A stretch of DNA of 64,000 nt from Aliiglaciecola sp. CAU 1673 (GCF_029223185.1 NZ_JARHUG010000002.1:290031-354030); one strand, 5' to 3'; numbered from the stretch's first letter, positions 19,745 through 29,028 are shown. A program made the numbers and translations. The notes: generated by a model not told the origin, from the letters alone.

Positions 19745-19931
19745 TAGATAAGTCTAGCCATGCTAGCGCTGGCCAACGGGAAAAGCAATTTCCAGCTGTG
19801 CTTAAAGAAGGGTTGTTAATCGCATTATTTGATTAGCAAGATTAATCCAATCAATTGTAATAATCAAAGGCGCTTGGCTAGACTTGCTCCTGTCTCGAAT
19901 GACAACCCATTTTTATCAAGGAGAACCGTAA
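19745..19931. promoter_or_regulatory. Divergent lysR / ahpC control region
   Basis: The stretch is AT-rich near ahpC. It holds an inverted repeat TTGATT (19829-19834) / AATCAA (19849-19854), a second AATCAA at 19862, and CTAGC-CAT-GCTAG nearer lysR at about 19752-19764. The TAATAAT at 19858-19864 could be a -10 element for ahpC. The ahpC ribosome-binding site AAGGAG is clear. I did not find a convincing OxyR consensus (ATAG / CTAT spaced by seven). Confidence 0.4.
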
Positions 19932-20501
19932 ATGACACAATCTCTTATCAACACCAAGATCAAGCCTTTCAATGCCACAGCTTTCCACAACGGCGAGTTT
20001 ATTCAGGTCAGCGATCAAGACCTGCTGGGCAAGTGGTCTGTGGTGATGTTCTACCCAGCCGACTTCACTTTCGTTTGTCCTACTGAACTGGGTGACCTTG
20101 CCGACTACTACGACAAGCTGCAGGCGTTGGGTGTAGAAGTGTACTCCGTTTCTACCGATACGCACTTCACCCACAAGGCCTGGCATGATACTTCCGATAC
20201 CATTCGTAAGATCAAGTTCCCCATGATCGGCGACCCAACCGGCCGCATCACCCGTAATTTCGGTGTGATGATCGAAGAAGACGGTCTGGCCCTGCGTGGT
20301 ACCTTCGTGATTAACCCTGAGGGTGAGATCAAGGTAATGGAAATCCATGATCTTGGCATTGGTCGAAGCGCTGCCGAGCTGTTCCGTAAGGTGCAAGCGG
20401 CTCAGTATGTTGCCAGCCACGACGGTGAAGTCTGCCCGGCCAAGTGGCAGCCAGGTGAGGAAACCCTGTCTCCATCTTTGGATCTGGTCGGCAAGATCTA
20501 A
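19932..20501 (+). CDS. ahpC: Alkyl hydroperoxide reductase peroxiredoxin AhpC
   Basis: Typical 2-Cys peroxiredoxin that reduces H2O2, organic peroxides and peroxynitrite in the cytoplasm. The peroxidatic Cys49 lies in [12 protein letters not shown] and the resolving Cys168 in GEVCPAKW. Also visible is the C-terminal region that confers overoxidation sensitivity or robustness. The 189 residues match the family. ahpF follows 150 nt downstream across a hairpin; together they form the standard AhpCF system. Confidence 0.96.
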   Translation: MTQSLINTKIKPFNATAFHNGEFIQVSDQDLLGKWSVVMFYPADFTFVCPTELGDLADYYDKLQALGVEVYSVSTDTHFTHKAWHDTSDTIRKIKFPMIGDPTGRITRNFGVMIEEDGLALRGTFVINPEGEIKVMEIHDLGIGRSAAELFRKVQAAQYVASHDGEVCPAKWQPGEETLSPSLDLVGKI

Positions 20502-20522
20502 CCTAAAGCCTTTCCGGCAAAA

Positions 20523-20550
20523 GGCACGGGAGGGATCTTCCTCCTGTGCC
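20523..20550 (+). promoter_or_regulatory. Intercistronic hairpin between ahpC and ahpF
   Basis: An 11-bp stem (GGCACGGGAGG / CCTCCTGTGCC, one G-T pair) with a 6-base loop and no T-tract. It is suited to protecting the ahpC 3' end or lowering read-through into ahpF, giving more AhpC than AhpF. Confidence 0.5.
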
Positions 20551-20651
20551 AACCCAACCAACGTTAATGGTGCGAATCCCGGTTCGTAGGGCTGTTGTCG
20601 TGCCAAAAACAAGTGTTCACCGTCGACCTGACAAGATATATCGGAGTGACC

Positions 20652-22211
20652 ATGTTAGACACTAAGTTAAAGAATGAATTAAAGGCCTATCTGGCCAATC
20701 TGAAGCGTCCCGTCGAGTTGCAGGTAAATGCCGATGACGGTGACAAATCGAAACAGTTGTTGGCCCTGGCAAACGAAATTGCAGAGCTCTCTGAATTAGT
20801 CAGCGTTAAGCAGCAAAGCAGTGCTGACAGTCGCACGCCTTGCATGCGGGTAACCAGTGCTGAGACGGGCACGGCCATTACTTTTGCCGGCTTGCCGATG
20901 GGCCACGAATTTACTTCACTGGTGTTAGCGCTGTTGCATACCGGCGGTCATCCGGTGAAGCAGGAGGCCGCGGTTTTAGAACAGATTAGGGCGCTTCCAG
21001 GTCTGCTGGATTTTGAAATCTTTGTTTCTTTAAGCTGCCAAACCTGCCCAGGTGTGGTGCAGGCCCTTAATTTAATGGCGGCAGTGAATCCCAATATTCG
21101 CACCACCATGGTGGACGGTGCCTTGTTCCAGGATGAAGTCAGCGAGCGCAATGTGTTGGCGGTGCCGACCGTATTCCTTAATGGTGAGCAGTTCTCCCAG
21201 GGGGCCATTACGCTGGACAAAATCTTATCCAAGGTAGATAGCAATGCGGCAGCACGTCAGGCCGAGGCTCTGAAGAGAAAAGCGCCGTTTGACATGTTGG
21301 TGGTGGGGGCAGGCCCAGCCGGCGCGTCTGCGGCAATTTATGCCGCCCGTAAAGGCATTCGTACCGGTTTGGTTACCGAGCGCTTTGGCGGACAGGTGGC
21401 CGATACCATGGGCATTGAAAACTTTATCTCGGTCAAGGCCACTGAAGGGCCAAAGCTGGTCGCTCATTTGGAAGAGCATGTGCGCGACTACGAAGTGGAC
21501 ATTATGAGCAACCAGAAGGTGAAGTCTCTGCGTGAGGGCAATATGCTCGAAGTGACACTGGAAAACGGTGCTGTCCTGCAAAGCCGCAGCCTGGTGATTG
21601 CCACCGGTGCCCGTTGGCGGGAAATGAACGTGCCCGGTGAGCGCGAATACCGAGGTCGCGGTGTGGCTTACTGTCCGCATTGCGATGGTCCATTGTTCAA
21701 GGGGAAAAAGGTAGCAGTCATCGGTGGCGGTAACTCCGGCATCGAAGCCGCTATCGACCTGGCCAATATCGTTGAGCATGTCACAGTGCTTGAATTTGAC
21801 GCCAAGCTGCGAGCAGACGATGTACTGGTGCGTAAAGCACGTTCCATGGGCAATATCCACATTATCACCGAGGCGCAAACCACCGAGGTGCGTGGCGATG
21901 GCAAGCGCGTCGTGGGGTTAAGCTATAAGGATCGAGCCAGTGGTGAAATGCATGAAGTTGAGCTGGCCGGTATCTTTGTGCAGATTGGCTTGGTACCCAA
22001 CACAGAATGGTTGAAGGGCTCTGGATTGGAACTGACCCCCCGCGGAGAGGTCGTCATAGCCGCTAACGGCGAGACCAATATTAAAGGGATCTTTGCCGCA
22101 GGCGATGCCACTACCGTACCTTTCAAGCAGATTATCATTGCCATGGGCAGCGGTGCGACGGCTTCGCTGGGAGCGTTCGATTACCTGATGCGTTCATCGG
22201 CACCGGCATAA
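20652..22211 (+). CDS. ahpF: Alkyl hydroperoxide reductase flavoprotein AhpF
   Basis: NADH-dependent disulfide reductase that recycles AhpC. The 519 residues show tandem thioredoxin folds at the N-terminus with redox centre Cys129-x-x-Cys132 (SCQTCPG), FAD-binding GAGPAG at about 219, the second redox centre CPHC at 341-344 and NAD-binding [10 protein letters not shown] near 356. I start at the ATG at 20652, which has GGAG upstream and gives the canonical length. The frame stays open to 20595 but those codons look untranslated. Two hairpins follow, the second a strong terminator. Confidence 0.96.
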   Translation: MLDTKLKNELKAYLANLKRPVELQVNADDGDKSKQLLALANEIAELSELVSVKQQSSADSRTPCMRVTSAETGTAITFAGLPMGHEFTSLVLALLHTGGHPVKQEAAVLEQIRALPGLLDFEIFVSLSCQTCPGVVQALNLMAAVNPNIRTTMVDGALFQDEVSERNVLAVPTVFLNGEQFSQGAITLDKILSKVDSNAAARQAEALKRKAPFDMLVVGAGPAGASAAIYAARKGIRTGLVTERFGGQVADTMGIENFISVKATEGPKLVAHLEEHVRDYEVDIMSNQKVKSLREGNMLEVTLENGAVLQSRSLVIATGARWREMNVPGEREYRGRGVAYCPHCDGPLFKGKKVAVIGGGNSGIEAAIDLANIVEHVTVLEFDAKLRADDVLVRKARSMGNIHIITEAQTTEVRGDGKRVVGLSYKDRASGEMHEVELAGIFVQIGLVPNTEWLKGSGLELTPRGEVVIAANGETNIKGIFAAGDATTVPFKQIIIAMGSGATASLGAFDYLMRSSAPA

Positions 22212-22230
22212 AACCTGCCACAAGCCCAAG

Positions 22231-22301
22231 AAAAAAGCCCGGTCTATCCGGGCTATTGAATGAACTTGGAGCTACCACTGATTTCAGTGGTAGCTTTTTT
22301 A
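22231..22301 (+). terminator. Tandem hairpins after ahpF, second is a strong terminator
   Basis: The first hairpin (22236-22254) is AGCCCGG / CCGGGCT, with its A/T run on the side that would favour minus-strand termination. The second (22270-22295) has a perfect 12-bp stem with a 2-base loop followed by T residues, a classic plus-strand terminator. Together they insulate ahpCF from the AT-rich island. Confidence 0.85.
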
Positions 22302-22328
22302 TATCTAAACACCTATAACATCAATAAA

Positions 22329-22334
22329 TATAAT
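22329..22334 (+). promoter_or_regulatory. Candidate -10 box for the Gabija operon
   Basis: Perfect TATAAT about 100 nt upstream of gajA in AT-rich DNA. No good -35 is present at the right spacing, so the call is weak. Confidence 0.25.
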
Positions 22335-22432
22335 GCTTTATTTTCTTCAGGTTGGCATACTCTAAGAGGGCTATTTTACAATTAGTCTTAATTTGTCAAC
22401 TATCTGTAGTAGCTTTCTTACAAGGATTAGTG

Positions 22433-24160
22433 ATGTCTCAAATTAGACATGTTGAAATAAAGAATTTTAGAGTGATTAAACATTTGGTTTGGACACCAAA
22501 CCCCGGATTAAACTGTTTAATTGGAGCTGGTGATTCTGGCAAGTCGACAATTCTGGAGGCTATAGATTTGGCCTTGGGCGCTAGACGTTCTTATTCGTTT
22601 TCTGATGCTGATTTTAATGGATTAAACACAGATACTCCTATCGAAATATTTGTCACCCTAGGACTGCTAGCTCCAGATTTACTAAATTACGAAAAGTATG
22701 GGAAATTTCTAAGAGCATTCGACTTACAAAATAAATTACTACATGATGAGCCAAATAATGGTTATGAAACTGTTATAACAATTAGGTTAGTAGTAGACAA
22801 AGATCTGAATCCTGACTGGCTGTTATATTCTGACAGAGCACTTGCAGAAGATATTGAAAGAAGACTTCCTTGGAAGCACCGAGAGCTAATATCTCCAGCC
22901 CGTCTTGGCACAATATCTTCTCACCACTTAGGTTGGAGTAATAGATCTGTACTAAATAAGCTTTCAGAAGATAGCATAGACGTTTCAGATACCTTGACTC
23001 GATTAGGTAGAGCTACTCGTGACTCGTTTCGTGAGCAGAAAATAGATGGTATTGATGAAATACTTGCTAAAGTTAAGACAATCGCAAATAAGTTGGGAGT
23101 TGCCGTTGAACAATTAGAAGCTCAACTAGATGTAGGGAGTATTTCTTTTTCAAATGGTGCTATCAGTTTACATGGAGACAATAACACTCCACTGAAGCAA
23201 TTAGGCACAGGCTCATCTAGATTGTTGATTAGTGGTCTTCAGAAAGAATCTACTAGCTCTAACATATTTATTATTGACGAAGCTGAATATGGTCTTGAAC
23301 CATTCAGAATAACAAGACTGTTGAATGAATTGGGCTCAAAAGATGCAGAACCTCAGCAACAAGTATTCATTACTACTCATTCACCATATGTTCTGAGAGA
23401 GTTACAAGCAAAGCAATTATTTGTAGTCAGAAAACTGCAAGTTCCGTTGCCTCCACCGAATCCATCGTATTCGCATATTATTTACAGCTTAACGAGCAGC
23501 TACGAAGATCAGTCAACGCTGAGGGTTTGTGCGGAAGCTTTCTTTAGTAAAGTTGTTATTGTGTGTGAAGGAAAAACTGAAATCGGCTTAGTTAAAGGTA
23601 TTGATTTATTTAGCCAATCGTTAGGTAGAGATAGTATTCAAGCGCAAGGTATCTTTTGTACTGATGGTGGTGGTGACTCAATGTTTACTAGGGCTTTAGT
23701 GTTCAAAAATCTAGGATATCACACCGTGATACTAAAGGATTCAGACAAGGATACTGAACATCAACAACATGTTCAAACATGCATAAATCATGGTATAGGA
23801 ATTTTTTCATGGGGCAATAACTTCGCTACTGAAAATGCTTTGTTCTCTTGTTGTCCATCAACGTGTATTCCTCTATTGCTGAATTATGCTGCTTCGCTGA
23901 AAGGTGAGCAATCAATAAGTCAGCACATTTCTGAAATGTCTCAAAATAGGTATAACTTGCAGACTGCATTAGTTACTGACACCCCCGATTTAAGAGTAAT
24001 TTTAGGAAATGCTGCAAAAAAGAAAGGCTGGTTTAAAGATATTGAACCAGCAGAATACATATCTCGCTATATTATTGGTCCAAACTACAGCTACTTTTCA
24101 TCCCAATTTACTACACCAATAAATCAACTCTTTCTAAATGTTCTTAACCCGCAAGGCTAG
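22433..24160 (+). CDS. gajA: Gabija nuclease GajA (OLD family ATPase-TOPRIM)
   Basis: DNA-nicking endonuclease of the Gabija anti-phage system. The 575 residues comprise an ABC-type ATPase half, with Walker A at about 31-39 (GAGDSGKST) and Walker B at about 278-285 (IFIIDEAE), and a C-terminal TOPRIM domain with the metal-binding Glu in CEGKTE (about 378-383) and DSD at about 436-438. The ATG at 22433 follows AAGGATTAG, a good ribosome-binding site; the in-frame TTG at 22352 lacks one. gajB begins 3 nt after its stop. Base composition is far more AT-rich than the flanks, pointing to horizontal transfer. Another class 2 OLD nuclease-helicase pair is the only real alternative. Confidence 0.88.
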   Translation: MSQIRHVEIKNFRVIKHLVWTPNPGLNCLIGAGDSGKSTILEAIDLALGARRSYSFSDADFNGLNTDTPIEIFVTLGLLAPDLLNYEKYGKFLRAFDLQNKLLHDEPNNGYETVITIRLVVDKDLNPDWLLYSDRALAEDIERRLPWKHRELISPARLGTISSHHLGWSNRSVLNKLSEDSIDVSDTLTRLGRATRDSFREQKIDGIDEILAKVKTIANKLGVAVEQLEAQLDVGSISFSNGAISLHGDNNTPLKQLGTGSSRLLISGLQKESTSSNIFIIDEAEYGLEPFRITRLLNELGSKDAEPQQQVFITTHSPYVLRELQAKQLFVVRKLQVPLPPPNPSYSHIIYSLTSSYEDQSTLRVCAEAFFSKVVIVCEGKTEIGLVKGIDLFSQSLGRDSIQAQGIFCTDGGGDSMFTRALVFKNLGYHTVILKDSDKDTEHQQHVQTCINHGIGIFSWGNNFATENALFSCCPSTCIPLLLNYAASLKGEQSISQHISEMSQNRYNLQTALVTDTPDLRVILGNAAKKKGWFKDIEPAEYISRYIIGPNYSYFSSQFTTPINQLFLNVLNPQG

Positions 24161-24163
24161 TAT

Positions 24164-25573
24164 ATGATAAAAACTGTACTCGATAGCGGTAATGGAGCGG
24201 TAATAGCGCCAGCGGGTTGTGGCAAAACTCACCTTTTAACAGAGATTTTAGGGCAAGCTCTACCTGCACCATATCTGGTTCTTACTCACACCACCGCAGG
24301 CGTAGCAGCGCTAAAAAAGCGGCTAACAAAACTTAAAATTCCTAATAAAAATTGTGTTATTACTACAATTGATGGTTGGTGCATTAAGTTTGCTAATTCC
24401 TTCAATAACTCTTGCCCGATTAAATCTAGTGTCTATGAACCGGGAAAGTTCTATCCTGAGTTAAGAAAATCGGTTTTAAGTTATTTAACCTCTGGTGCGG
24501 TCAATGAAATCATTATTTCTACATACTCAAGGCTATTAGTTGACGAGTATCAAGATTGTGATTTTGATCAGCACAATATTATTTGTACTTTATCGAACAT
24601 ATTGCCAACAACAGTGTTTGGCGATCCAATGCAAAGGATATTTAACTTTAGAGGAGTGAAGCTTCCCAATTGGGAAGCTGAGGTTTTAGTCAAATTTCCA
24701 CTTATCTGTGAGTTAAACACGCCTTGGCGGTGGGAAAATGCTGGTACTAGCGACTTAGGAAGTTGGTTATTGGAGAGTCGTAGCCTATTGGCAAAAGGAA
24801 ACAAAATAGATCTAACTACCTGTCCAAATTATATATATTGGAAACCGCTAACAGGTGACGACCGAGCGGATCACCAGCAGCAGGTCGATTCACAGTATGA
24901 AATTAGAAAGAACAATAATGACTCTCTTTTGATTATTGGAAATCCATATCGAGCTGAGTCTCGCCATAGCTTCGCTAGCTCAGTTAATGGTGTTGATGTT
25001 GTTGAAACTGTTGACTTGAAGGATGTGATCTTTCTGGCAAATATTTTGGATAATTTCAAAGGAGAAACTTGTTTAGAACAGTTTTTGACTGTTATAACAA
25101 CAATGATTTTAGGTGCAGAGAAGGCTAAATTAAAACAAAGAGCAGAATCAATCACTAATGGTCGAAATCGAACTCCAGCCTCTGCCATCGAATTAGCGTA
25201 TATCAAAATGCGTGATTCGTTCTGCCCAGAAGTAGCTAATTCATTAGTCCGTGCGCTAGAAGAATCGGAAAATACCAGAGTTTTTCGAACATCAGCTTTC
25301 AGTGCTGTCAAAGAAGTGTTGCAACTAAAAGTTTCTAACCCAGCCTATACTTTTATTCAATCGGCAGAAGTAGTTCGTGAATCGAGAAGGAATAATGGTG
25401 AAAACAGAGTTCCCTATAGGGCAATAGGAAGTACACTGTTGCTGAAAGGCTTAGAATCAGATCATGTTTTAATTCAAAATGCTGATGATATGAATAGCCA
25501 AAATTTATATGTGGCTTTATCTAGAGGCGTTAAGTCTATAACCGTATTTTCTCGCTCTCCAATTGTTGGTTAA
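24164..25573 (+). CDS. gajB: Gabija helicase GajB (UvrD/PcrA-like SF1)
   Basis: Partner of GajA. The 469 residues carry SF1 helicase motifs: Walker A APAGCGKTHLL (about 17-27), motif II LLVDEYQDCD (about 126-135), motif III-like FGDPMQRIFNFRG (about 150-162), motif V-like LLKGLESDHVLI (about 425-436) and motif VI VALSRG near the C-terminus. It is short for a UvrD protein, as GajB proteins are, and so probably has reduced 1B/2B subdomains. It is translationally close to gajA and equally AT-rich. An IS200-type element lies directly downstream. Confidence 0.87.
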   Translation: MIKTVLDSGNGAVIAPAGCGKTHLLTEILGQALPAPYLVLTHTTAGVAALKKRLTKLKIPNKNCVITTIDGWCIKFANSFNNSCPIKSSVYEPGKFYPELRKSVLSYLTSGAVNEIIISTYSRLLVDEYQDCDFDQHNIICTLSNILPTTVFGDPMQRIFNFRGVKLPNWEAEVLVKFPLICELNTPWRWENAGTSDLGSWLLESRSLLAKGNKIDLTTCPNYIYWKPLTGDDRADHQQQVDSQYEIRKNNNDSLLIIGNPYRAESRHSFASSVNGVDVVETVDLKDVIFLANILDNFKGETCLEQFLTVITTMILGAEKAKLKQRAESITNGRNRTPASAIELAYIKMRDSFCPEVANSLVRALEESENTRVFRTSAFSAVKEVLQLKVSNPAYTFIQSAEVVRESRRNNGENRVPYRAIGSTLLLKGLESDHVLIQNADDMNSQNLYVALSRGVKSITVFSRSPIVG

Positions 25574-25715
25574 CTAAAATTACTATTTAGCTTTTTTGTT
25601 GTCAGCTTTAAACCACCTCCTATGGAGTTGTGATCGTTCCTCAGGGGCTCAGCCCGGATAGCGCTCATGCTAAAACACCATTCGTTTGTTACCAGCAAAT
25701 GAAAGGAGAAATAGC

Positions 25716-26162
25716 ATGAGCCGATATGGATACGCATCACACGTATTCTATCGATGTCAGTATCACATCATGTGGACGCCCAAGTACAGGTACAAAATCC
25801 TTAAAGGGCAAGTAGGAAATGAGGTTTACCGTAGCATTTACGTATTCTGCAGCATGAAAAAATGTCATGTAGTGGAGCTGAATGTGCAGGTGGATCATGT
25901 TCACTTAGTTGTCAGGACCCCGCCGAGTGTAAGCGTTTCGGAGTTAATGGGAACGTTGAAGGGACGAACAGCAATAAGATTGTTCAATAAGTTTCCTTAC
26001 CTCAGGAAAAAGAAACTCTGGGGAAATCACTTTTGGCAGAGAGGGTACTTTGTGGATTCAGTAGGAGCGAATGAGGAAATCATAAGGCGCTACGTGAAGT
26101 ACCAAGATAAAAAAGCCAAAGAGGAAGAAGAGAGGCAACTAATATTGGAAATGCCAAGATAA
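25716..26162 (+). CDS. tnpA: IS200/IS605 family Y1 transposase TnpA
   Basis: HUH-type single-strand transposase of 148 residues. The HUH motif is DHVHLVV (about 68-74), and the catalytic Tyr lies in the C-terminal helix IIRRYVKYQDKK. Start ATG at 25716 follows AAAGGAG; an in-frame TTG at 25686 is rejected. The gene appears intact. It lies between gajB and the 3' end of the minus-strand deaminase gene. Confidence 0.9.
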   Translation: MSRYGYASHVFYRCQYHIMWTPKYRYKILKGQVGNEVYRSIYVFCSMKKCHVVELNVQVDHVHLVVRTPPSVSVSELMGTLKGRTAIRLFNKFPYLRKKKLWGNHFWQRGYFVDSVGANEEIIRRYVKYQDKKAKEEEERQLILEMPR

Positions 26163-26164
26163 CA

Positions 26165-26185
26165 AGGCACCCTTTGAGGGTGCCT
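26165..26185 (+). terminator. Hairpin after tnpA
   Basis: Perfect 9-bp stem AGGCACCCT / AGGGTGCCT with a TTG loop, right after the tnpA stop. There is no T-run, so it may end the transcript weakly or be part of the element's right-end structure. Confidence 0.4.
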
Positions 26186-26221
26186 CTACTCAAAGCCACC
26201 TTCTATGAAGGTGGATTTTTA

Positions 26222-26812
26222 CTAACCGTTATAAATCTCTCCACCATGTTTTACATAGTCCTGTAAAACCTGATTGGCTTGTGTACGACAAACCTGTCTG
26301 ACGACCTCTAAACCAGCCTCTTTGAGATAATCGAAAGATTGCTCAAATACCGGTCCTTCATCAAAACCAATGGCCCTGGCATCGTCGCCAGTTGCACCGC
26401 AAACCAGGCGTTTAACACCGCTCCAAAGCGTTGCCCCCAGGCACATGGCGCAGGGTTCGCAGGAGGCAAAAAGCTCTCTTTCCTGACCATTGGCACCTAA
26501 GGTAAATTGCTGTTCAGCACTTTGGCTTAGCATAATGGCTAATACTTCCGCATGCAGTGCAGAGTTATTGCAGGGCATTACCCGATTGACGCCAACCCCG
26601 ACCAATCTACCGCTGGGTCTATCGAAGATAGCCGCCCCAAAAGGGCCGCCGCTTCCGCGCAGTACATTCTGCTTGGATAGCTCAACAGCCAGCAGCATTT
26701 TCTCTTCATCGGTGTGATACTGCTTATGCCAATCCACCACCTCGTCAACCCAGGCCGGGAGATCGGCAGTTACCGTGGTGGCATGTTTATGGGGTACGCC
26801 TGATGCGCACAT
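26222..26812 (-). CDS. Nucleoside/guanine deaminase (CDA superfamily)
   Basis: Zinc-dependent deaminase of 196 residues. The active-site motifs are HAEVLAI (His ligand plus catalytic Glu, about 89-95) and SCEPCAMCLGA (two Cys ligands, about 117-127). The overall pattern GGPFGAAIFD ... GATLWSGVKRLVCGA ... GFDEG is closest to bacterial GuaD-type guanine deaminases rather than to TadA. The substrate remains an inference. Start ATG has GGAGG upstream. The IS200-type element ends directly at its stop codon. Confidence 0.82.
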   Translation of the reverse strand: MCASGVPHKHATTVTADLPAWVDEVVDWHKQYHTDEEKMLLAVELSKQNVLRGSGGPFGAAIFDRPSGRLVGVGVNRVMPCNNSALHAEVLAIMLSQSAEQQFTLGANGQERELFASCEPCAMCLGATLWSGVKRLVCGATGDDARAIGFDEGPVFEQSFDYLKEAGLEVVRQVCRTQANQVLQDYVKHGGEIYNG

Positions 26813-26936
26813 AATTAACCTCCAGAAATCGATGCCGGGAAGCAGTCGCTATTTACATTCTGTTCGCCGGGCTTTTTGGGGCGGCATTCATATCATAGCT
26901 GCTTGGGGAAATGCCAGCGCTAAGGCATTGATATTT

Positions 26937-27488
26937 TCAGGCCTGAAGGGCGTTGTGTAGCCGCCACTGTTCATGGGAAAGGGTAAATATCTGCTCATCA
27001 AGCCATTTGCCATTGAGCCTGACCTCGTTAGAAAGCTCTTTTTGCAGGAAGAATCCGGCCTTTCCTAATAACATCTGACTGGGGTGGTTATCCTTAATGA
27101 CTTTGGCTAGCACCTGCTCAAGGGCCTGGTTATCAAAAGCATATTCCAGCACCGTCTTCAGGCTCTCAAGGCCGTAACCTTTACCCTGAAATTGACTGCT
27201 GAGAATAAAGCCCACTTCGGCCTGTTTATGATCATCCTCACTGCAAACCAGGCCAATGACCCCAACAGGTTCATGGCTGGTCCTTTCGCTGATAAGCCAG
27301 TTTCTCTGAGGGGCGCCTTGGCTGCTTAGGCTTGCGCATTTGCGTTCAAATTTATGGCGGATTTGTGTGTCATCCAACGGATCGCAGACAAATTGCAGTA
27401 ATTGAGATTGCTGATGCAAACTGTAAAAAAAATGCCAATGACTCTGTTCAAGAGGCTGCAAACTGAGACGAGGACTTATCAGCATCAA
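26937..27488 (-). CDS. GNAT family N-acetyltransferase
   Basis: 183-residue acetyltransferase of the RimJ/RimL-like GNAT type. Visible are the N-terminal SPRLSLQPLEQSHW, the acetyl-CoA pyrophosphate loop region SSQFQGKGYGLESLKTVLEYAF (the Q/RxxGxG/A variant reads QGKGYG) and the VIKDNHPSQMLLGKAGF stretch. Substrate is not predictable. It begins 5 nt after the stop of the DUF3224 gene, so the two are probably one transcript. Confidence 0.85.
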   Translation of the reverse strand: MMLISPRLSLQPLEQSHWHFFYSLHQQSQLLQFVCDPLDDTQIRHKFERKCASLSSQGAPQRNWLISERTSHEPVGVIGLVCSEDDHKQAEVGFILSSQFQGKGYGLESLKTVLEYAFDNQALEQVLAKVIKDNHPSQMLLGKAGFFLQKELSNEVRLNGKWLDEQIFTLSHEQWRLHNALQA

Positions 27489-27493
27489 GAAAC

Positions 27494-27892
27494 TCAGGCT
27501 TCAGGCAGTTGATAATCAAATTGGTAGAAATGTTTGCCGGCTTCAATCTGAATACTCATTAAGCCGCTTATACCCTGCAATTCGCCGGTACCGGTGCCAG
27601 GCACCACTTCCAGTACCAATCGCTGAGCGCCTTCGTGCATCATGCCGAAGTGTTGCAACACAAAAGTGCCCGATTTACCGGCCAAGCTGCCACTGACTTG
27701 CTCAATGGCAACATAACCAGCCGACCCTGGTACCGGGGTCATGGCACTGAGCATTTCGCCTTTACTGGTGGCAGACAAATCACCGCTAAAGGTTTTATCA
27801 ATAGACATTCTGCCCAGTTTCATTCCTTGCTGGCCCTGTGCATAGGCTGACATGGGTTTCAGACTGACTTCAAAACTTCCCGTGGCATGCAT
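27494..27892 (-). CDS. DUF3224 domain protein
   Basis: 132-residue soluble protein of the DUF3224 family, seen from RMSIDKTFSGDLSATSKGEML and the regular beta-strand pattern ending HFYQFDYQLPE. This family forms a small beta-barrel of unknown role. It lies upstream of, and is probably co-transcribed with, the GNAT gene. Confidence 0.82.
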   Translation of the reverse strand: MHATGSFEVSLKPMSAYAQGQQGMKLGRMSIDKTFSGDLSATSKGEMLSAMTPVPGSAGYVAIEQVSGSLAGKSGTFVLQHFGMMHEGAQRLVLEVVPGTGTGELQGISGLMSIQIEAGKHFYQFDYQLPEA

Positions 27893-27993
27893 CCCGCTAT
27901 CCTCTTGCTATGTAGTTGTGTGGTATAGAAAAACCGGCAATGCCAGGCGACTGTTATTGTGGTTTATGCTTACCTTATGACAGGATAAGAAAA

Positions 27994-29028
27994 ATGAAAA
28001 GCGTGGAAAGCGGTATGCAGCATTTGGTGTTTGGCGCCGGGCTTATCGGCGGCTATGTTGGCGCAGCCTTGGCTCATCAGGGGCAGAGTGTCGGTTTGAT
28101 TGCCCGCGATCGTATCGTGCAACGTTGGCAAGATGGCTTGCGACTGAGCGATTACCGCGGCAATAAAAGTATGGCACTAAAGCCGCTGCTGTTTGGTGAA
28201 GACTGGCGCAACCATGCTTCCCCCTGTGACGTGCTGTGGTTAACGGTTAAATGCACGGGGGTGCAGGACGCTGCCGAAGAAATGGCGCCACTGATTGCCC
28301 CCCATACCCTGATATTATGTTGTCAGAATGGCCTGAGTGCCGATGCCATCGTTAAACGTATCTATCCTAACAACAGAGTGCTTAGGGTCATGGTGCCGTT
28401 TAATGTGGTTGAGGAGCGCCCCGGTTATCTGCATCGTGGCTCCGAAGGCGCCCTGAATATTGAAAAACCAGTGGACGCAGAAGATATCGCCAGGCTGGTC
28501 AAACAGCTAAACAACAAGTTATTACCGGTAAAGACCTGCAAAGACATGACCGCGTTGCAATGGGCCAAATTACAGTTGAATTTGGGTAATGCCGTCAATG
28601 CCCTGGCCAACGTACCAGTGCACTATATGCTCAGACAGCGCGGGTATCGCATGGTACTGGCAGCCCTGATGGCTGAGCTTCTAAGCGTTGCTCAGCATAA
28701 GTCGCTGAGCCTCCCTCGTCTCACAGCTCTGCCCCCAACCTGGCTGCCAGGTCTATTACGCCAGCCTGATTGGCTATTTAAGCTGCTCGCTAACTCTATG
28801 CTAGCTATTGATCCTAAGGTACGCACATCCATGTGGTGGGATTTGCATTTACAGCGTCCCACTGAAATCGCCTTTCTCAACGGCGCTTTGGTGGATGAGG
28901 CCGTCGCTTTGGGACTGCCTTGTCCCGTCAACAGGGCTATTGTTCGCCTGATTGGGGATGTGGAAGCCGGGCGCAGTCAATGGGGATTGACGCCTTCGCA
29001 GTTGCAAAGTGCGGTGGGATTATTGTGA
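27994..29028 (+). CDS. Ketopantoate reductase (PanE/ApbA) family protein
   Basis: NADPH-dependent reductase of the 2-dehydropantoate 2-reductase family; about 344 residues. The Rossmann motif is FGAGLIGGYVGAALAHQG near the N-terminus. The catalytic Lys region is WAKLQLNLGNAVNAL, and the C-terminal domain includes TEIAFLNGALVDEAVALGLPCPVN. It is longer than E. coli PanE, so a paralogous substrate is possible and I give no symbol. Start ATG at 27994 follows AGGATAAG; the open frame extends upstream without a ribosome-binding site. Its end overlaps the convergent next gene by 9 nt. Confidence 0.83.
   Translation: MKSVESGMQHLVFGAGLIGGYVGAALAHQGQSVGLIARDRIVQRWQDGLRLSDYRGNKSMALKPLLFGEDWRNHASPCDVLWLTVKCTGVQDAAEEMAPLIAPHTLILCCQNGLSADAIVKRIYPNNRVLRVMVPFNVVEERPGYLHRGSEGALNIEKPVDAEDIARLVKQLNNKLLPVKTCKDMTALQWAKLQLNLGNAVNALANVPVHYMLRQRGYRMVLAALMAELLSVAQHKSLSLPRLTALPPTWLPGLLRQPDWLFKLLANSMLAIDPKVRTSMWWDLHLQRPTEIAFLNGALVDEAVALGLPCPVNRAIVRLIGDVEAGRSQWGLTPSQLQSAVGLL

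Larger units (their letters stand above)
25608..26221 (+). mobile_element. IS200/IS605-type insertion sequence
   Basis: Element of roughly 0.6 kb with a single Y1 transposase gene and no tnpB. Both ends carry subterminal hairpins with the same TAT loop: left at 25613-25631 (CCACCTCC-TAT-GGAGTTGT, imperfect) and right at 26196-26214 (CCACCTTC-TAT-GAAGGTGG, perfect). Such hairpins are the recognition structures of this family, which transposes as single strands and leaves no terminal inverted repeats or target duplication. Exact ends are estimates. Confidence 0.75.

Noticed and set aside
19745..19931. OxyR binding site ahead of ahpC
   Set aside because: The expected four ATAG/CTAT elements with 7-nt spacing are not present.
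21225..21878. 217-codon minus-strand frame
   Set aside because: Antisense to ahpF; no independent features.
25574..25600. AT-rich CTAAA/TTTAG hairpin with T-run as gajB terminator
   Set aside because: Only a 5-bp AT stem; too weak to claim, though the T-run is present.
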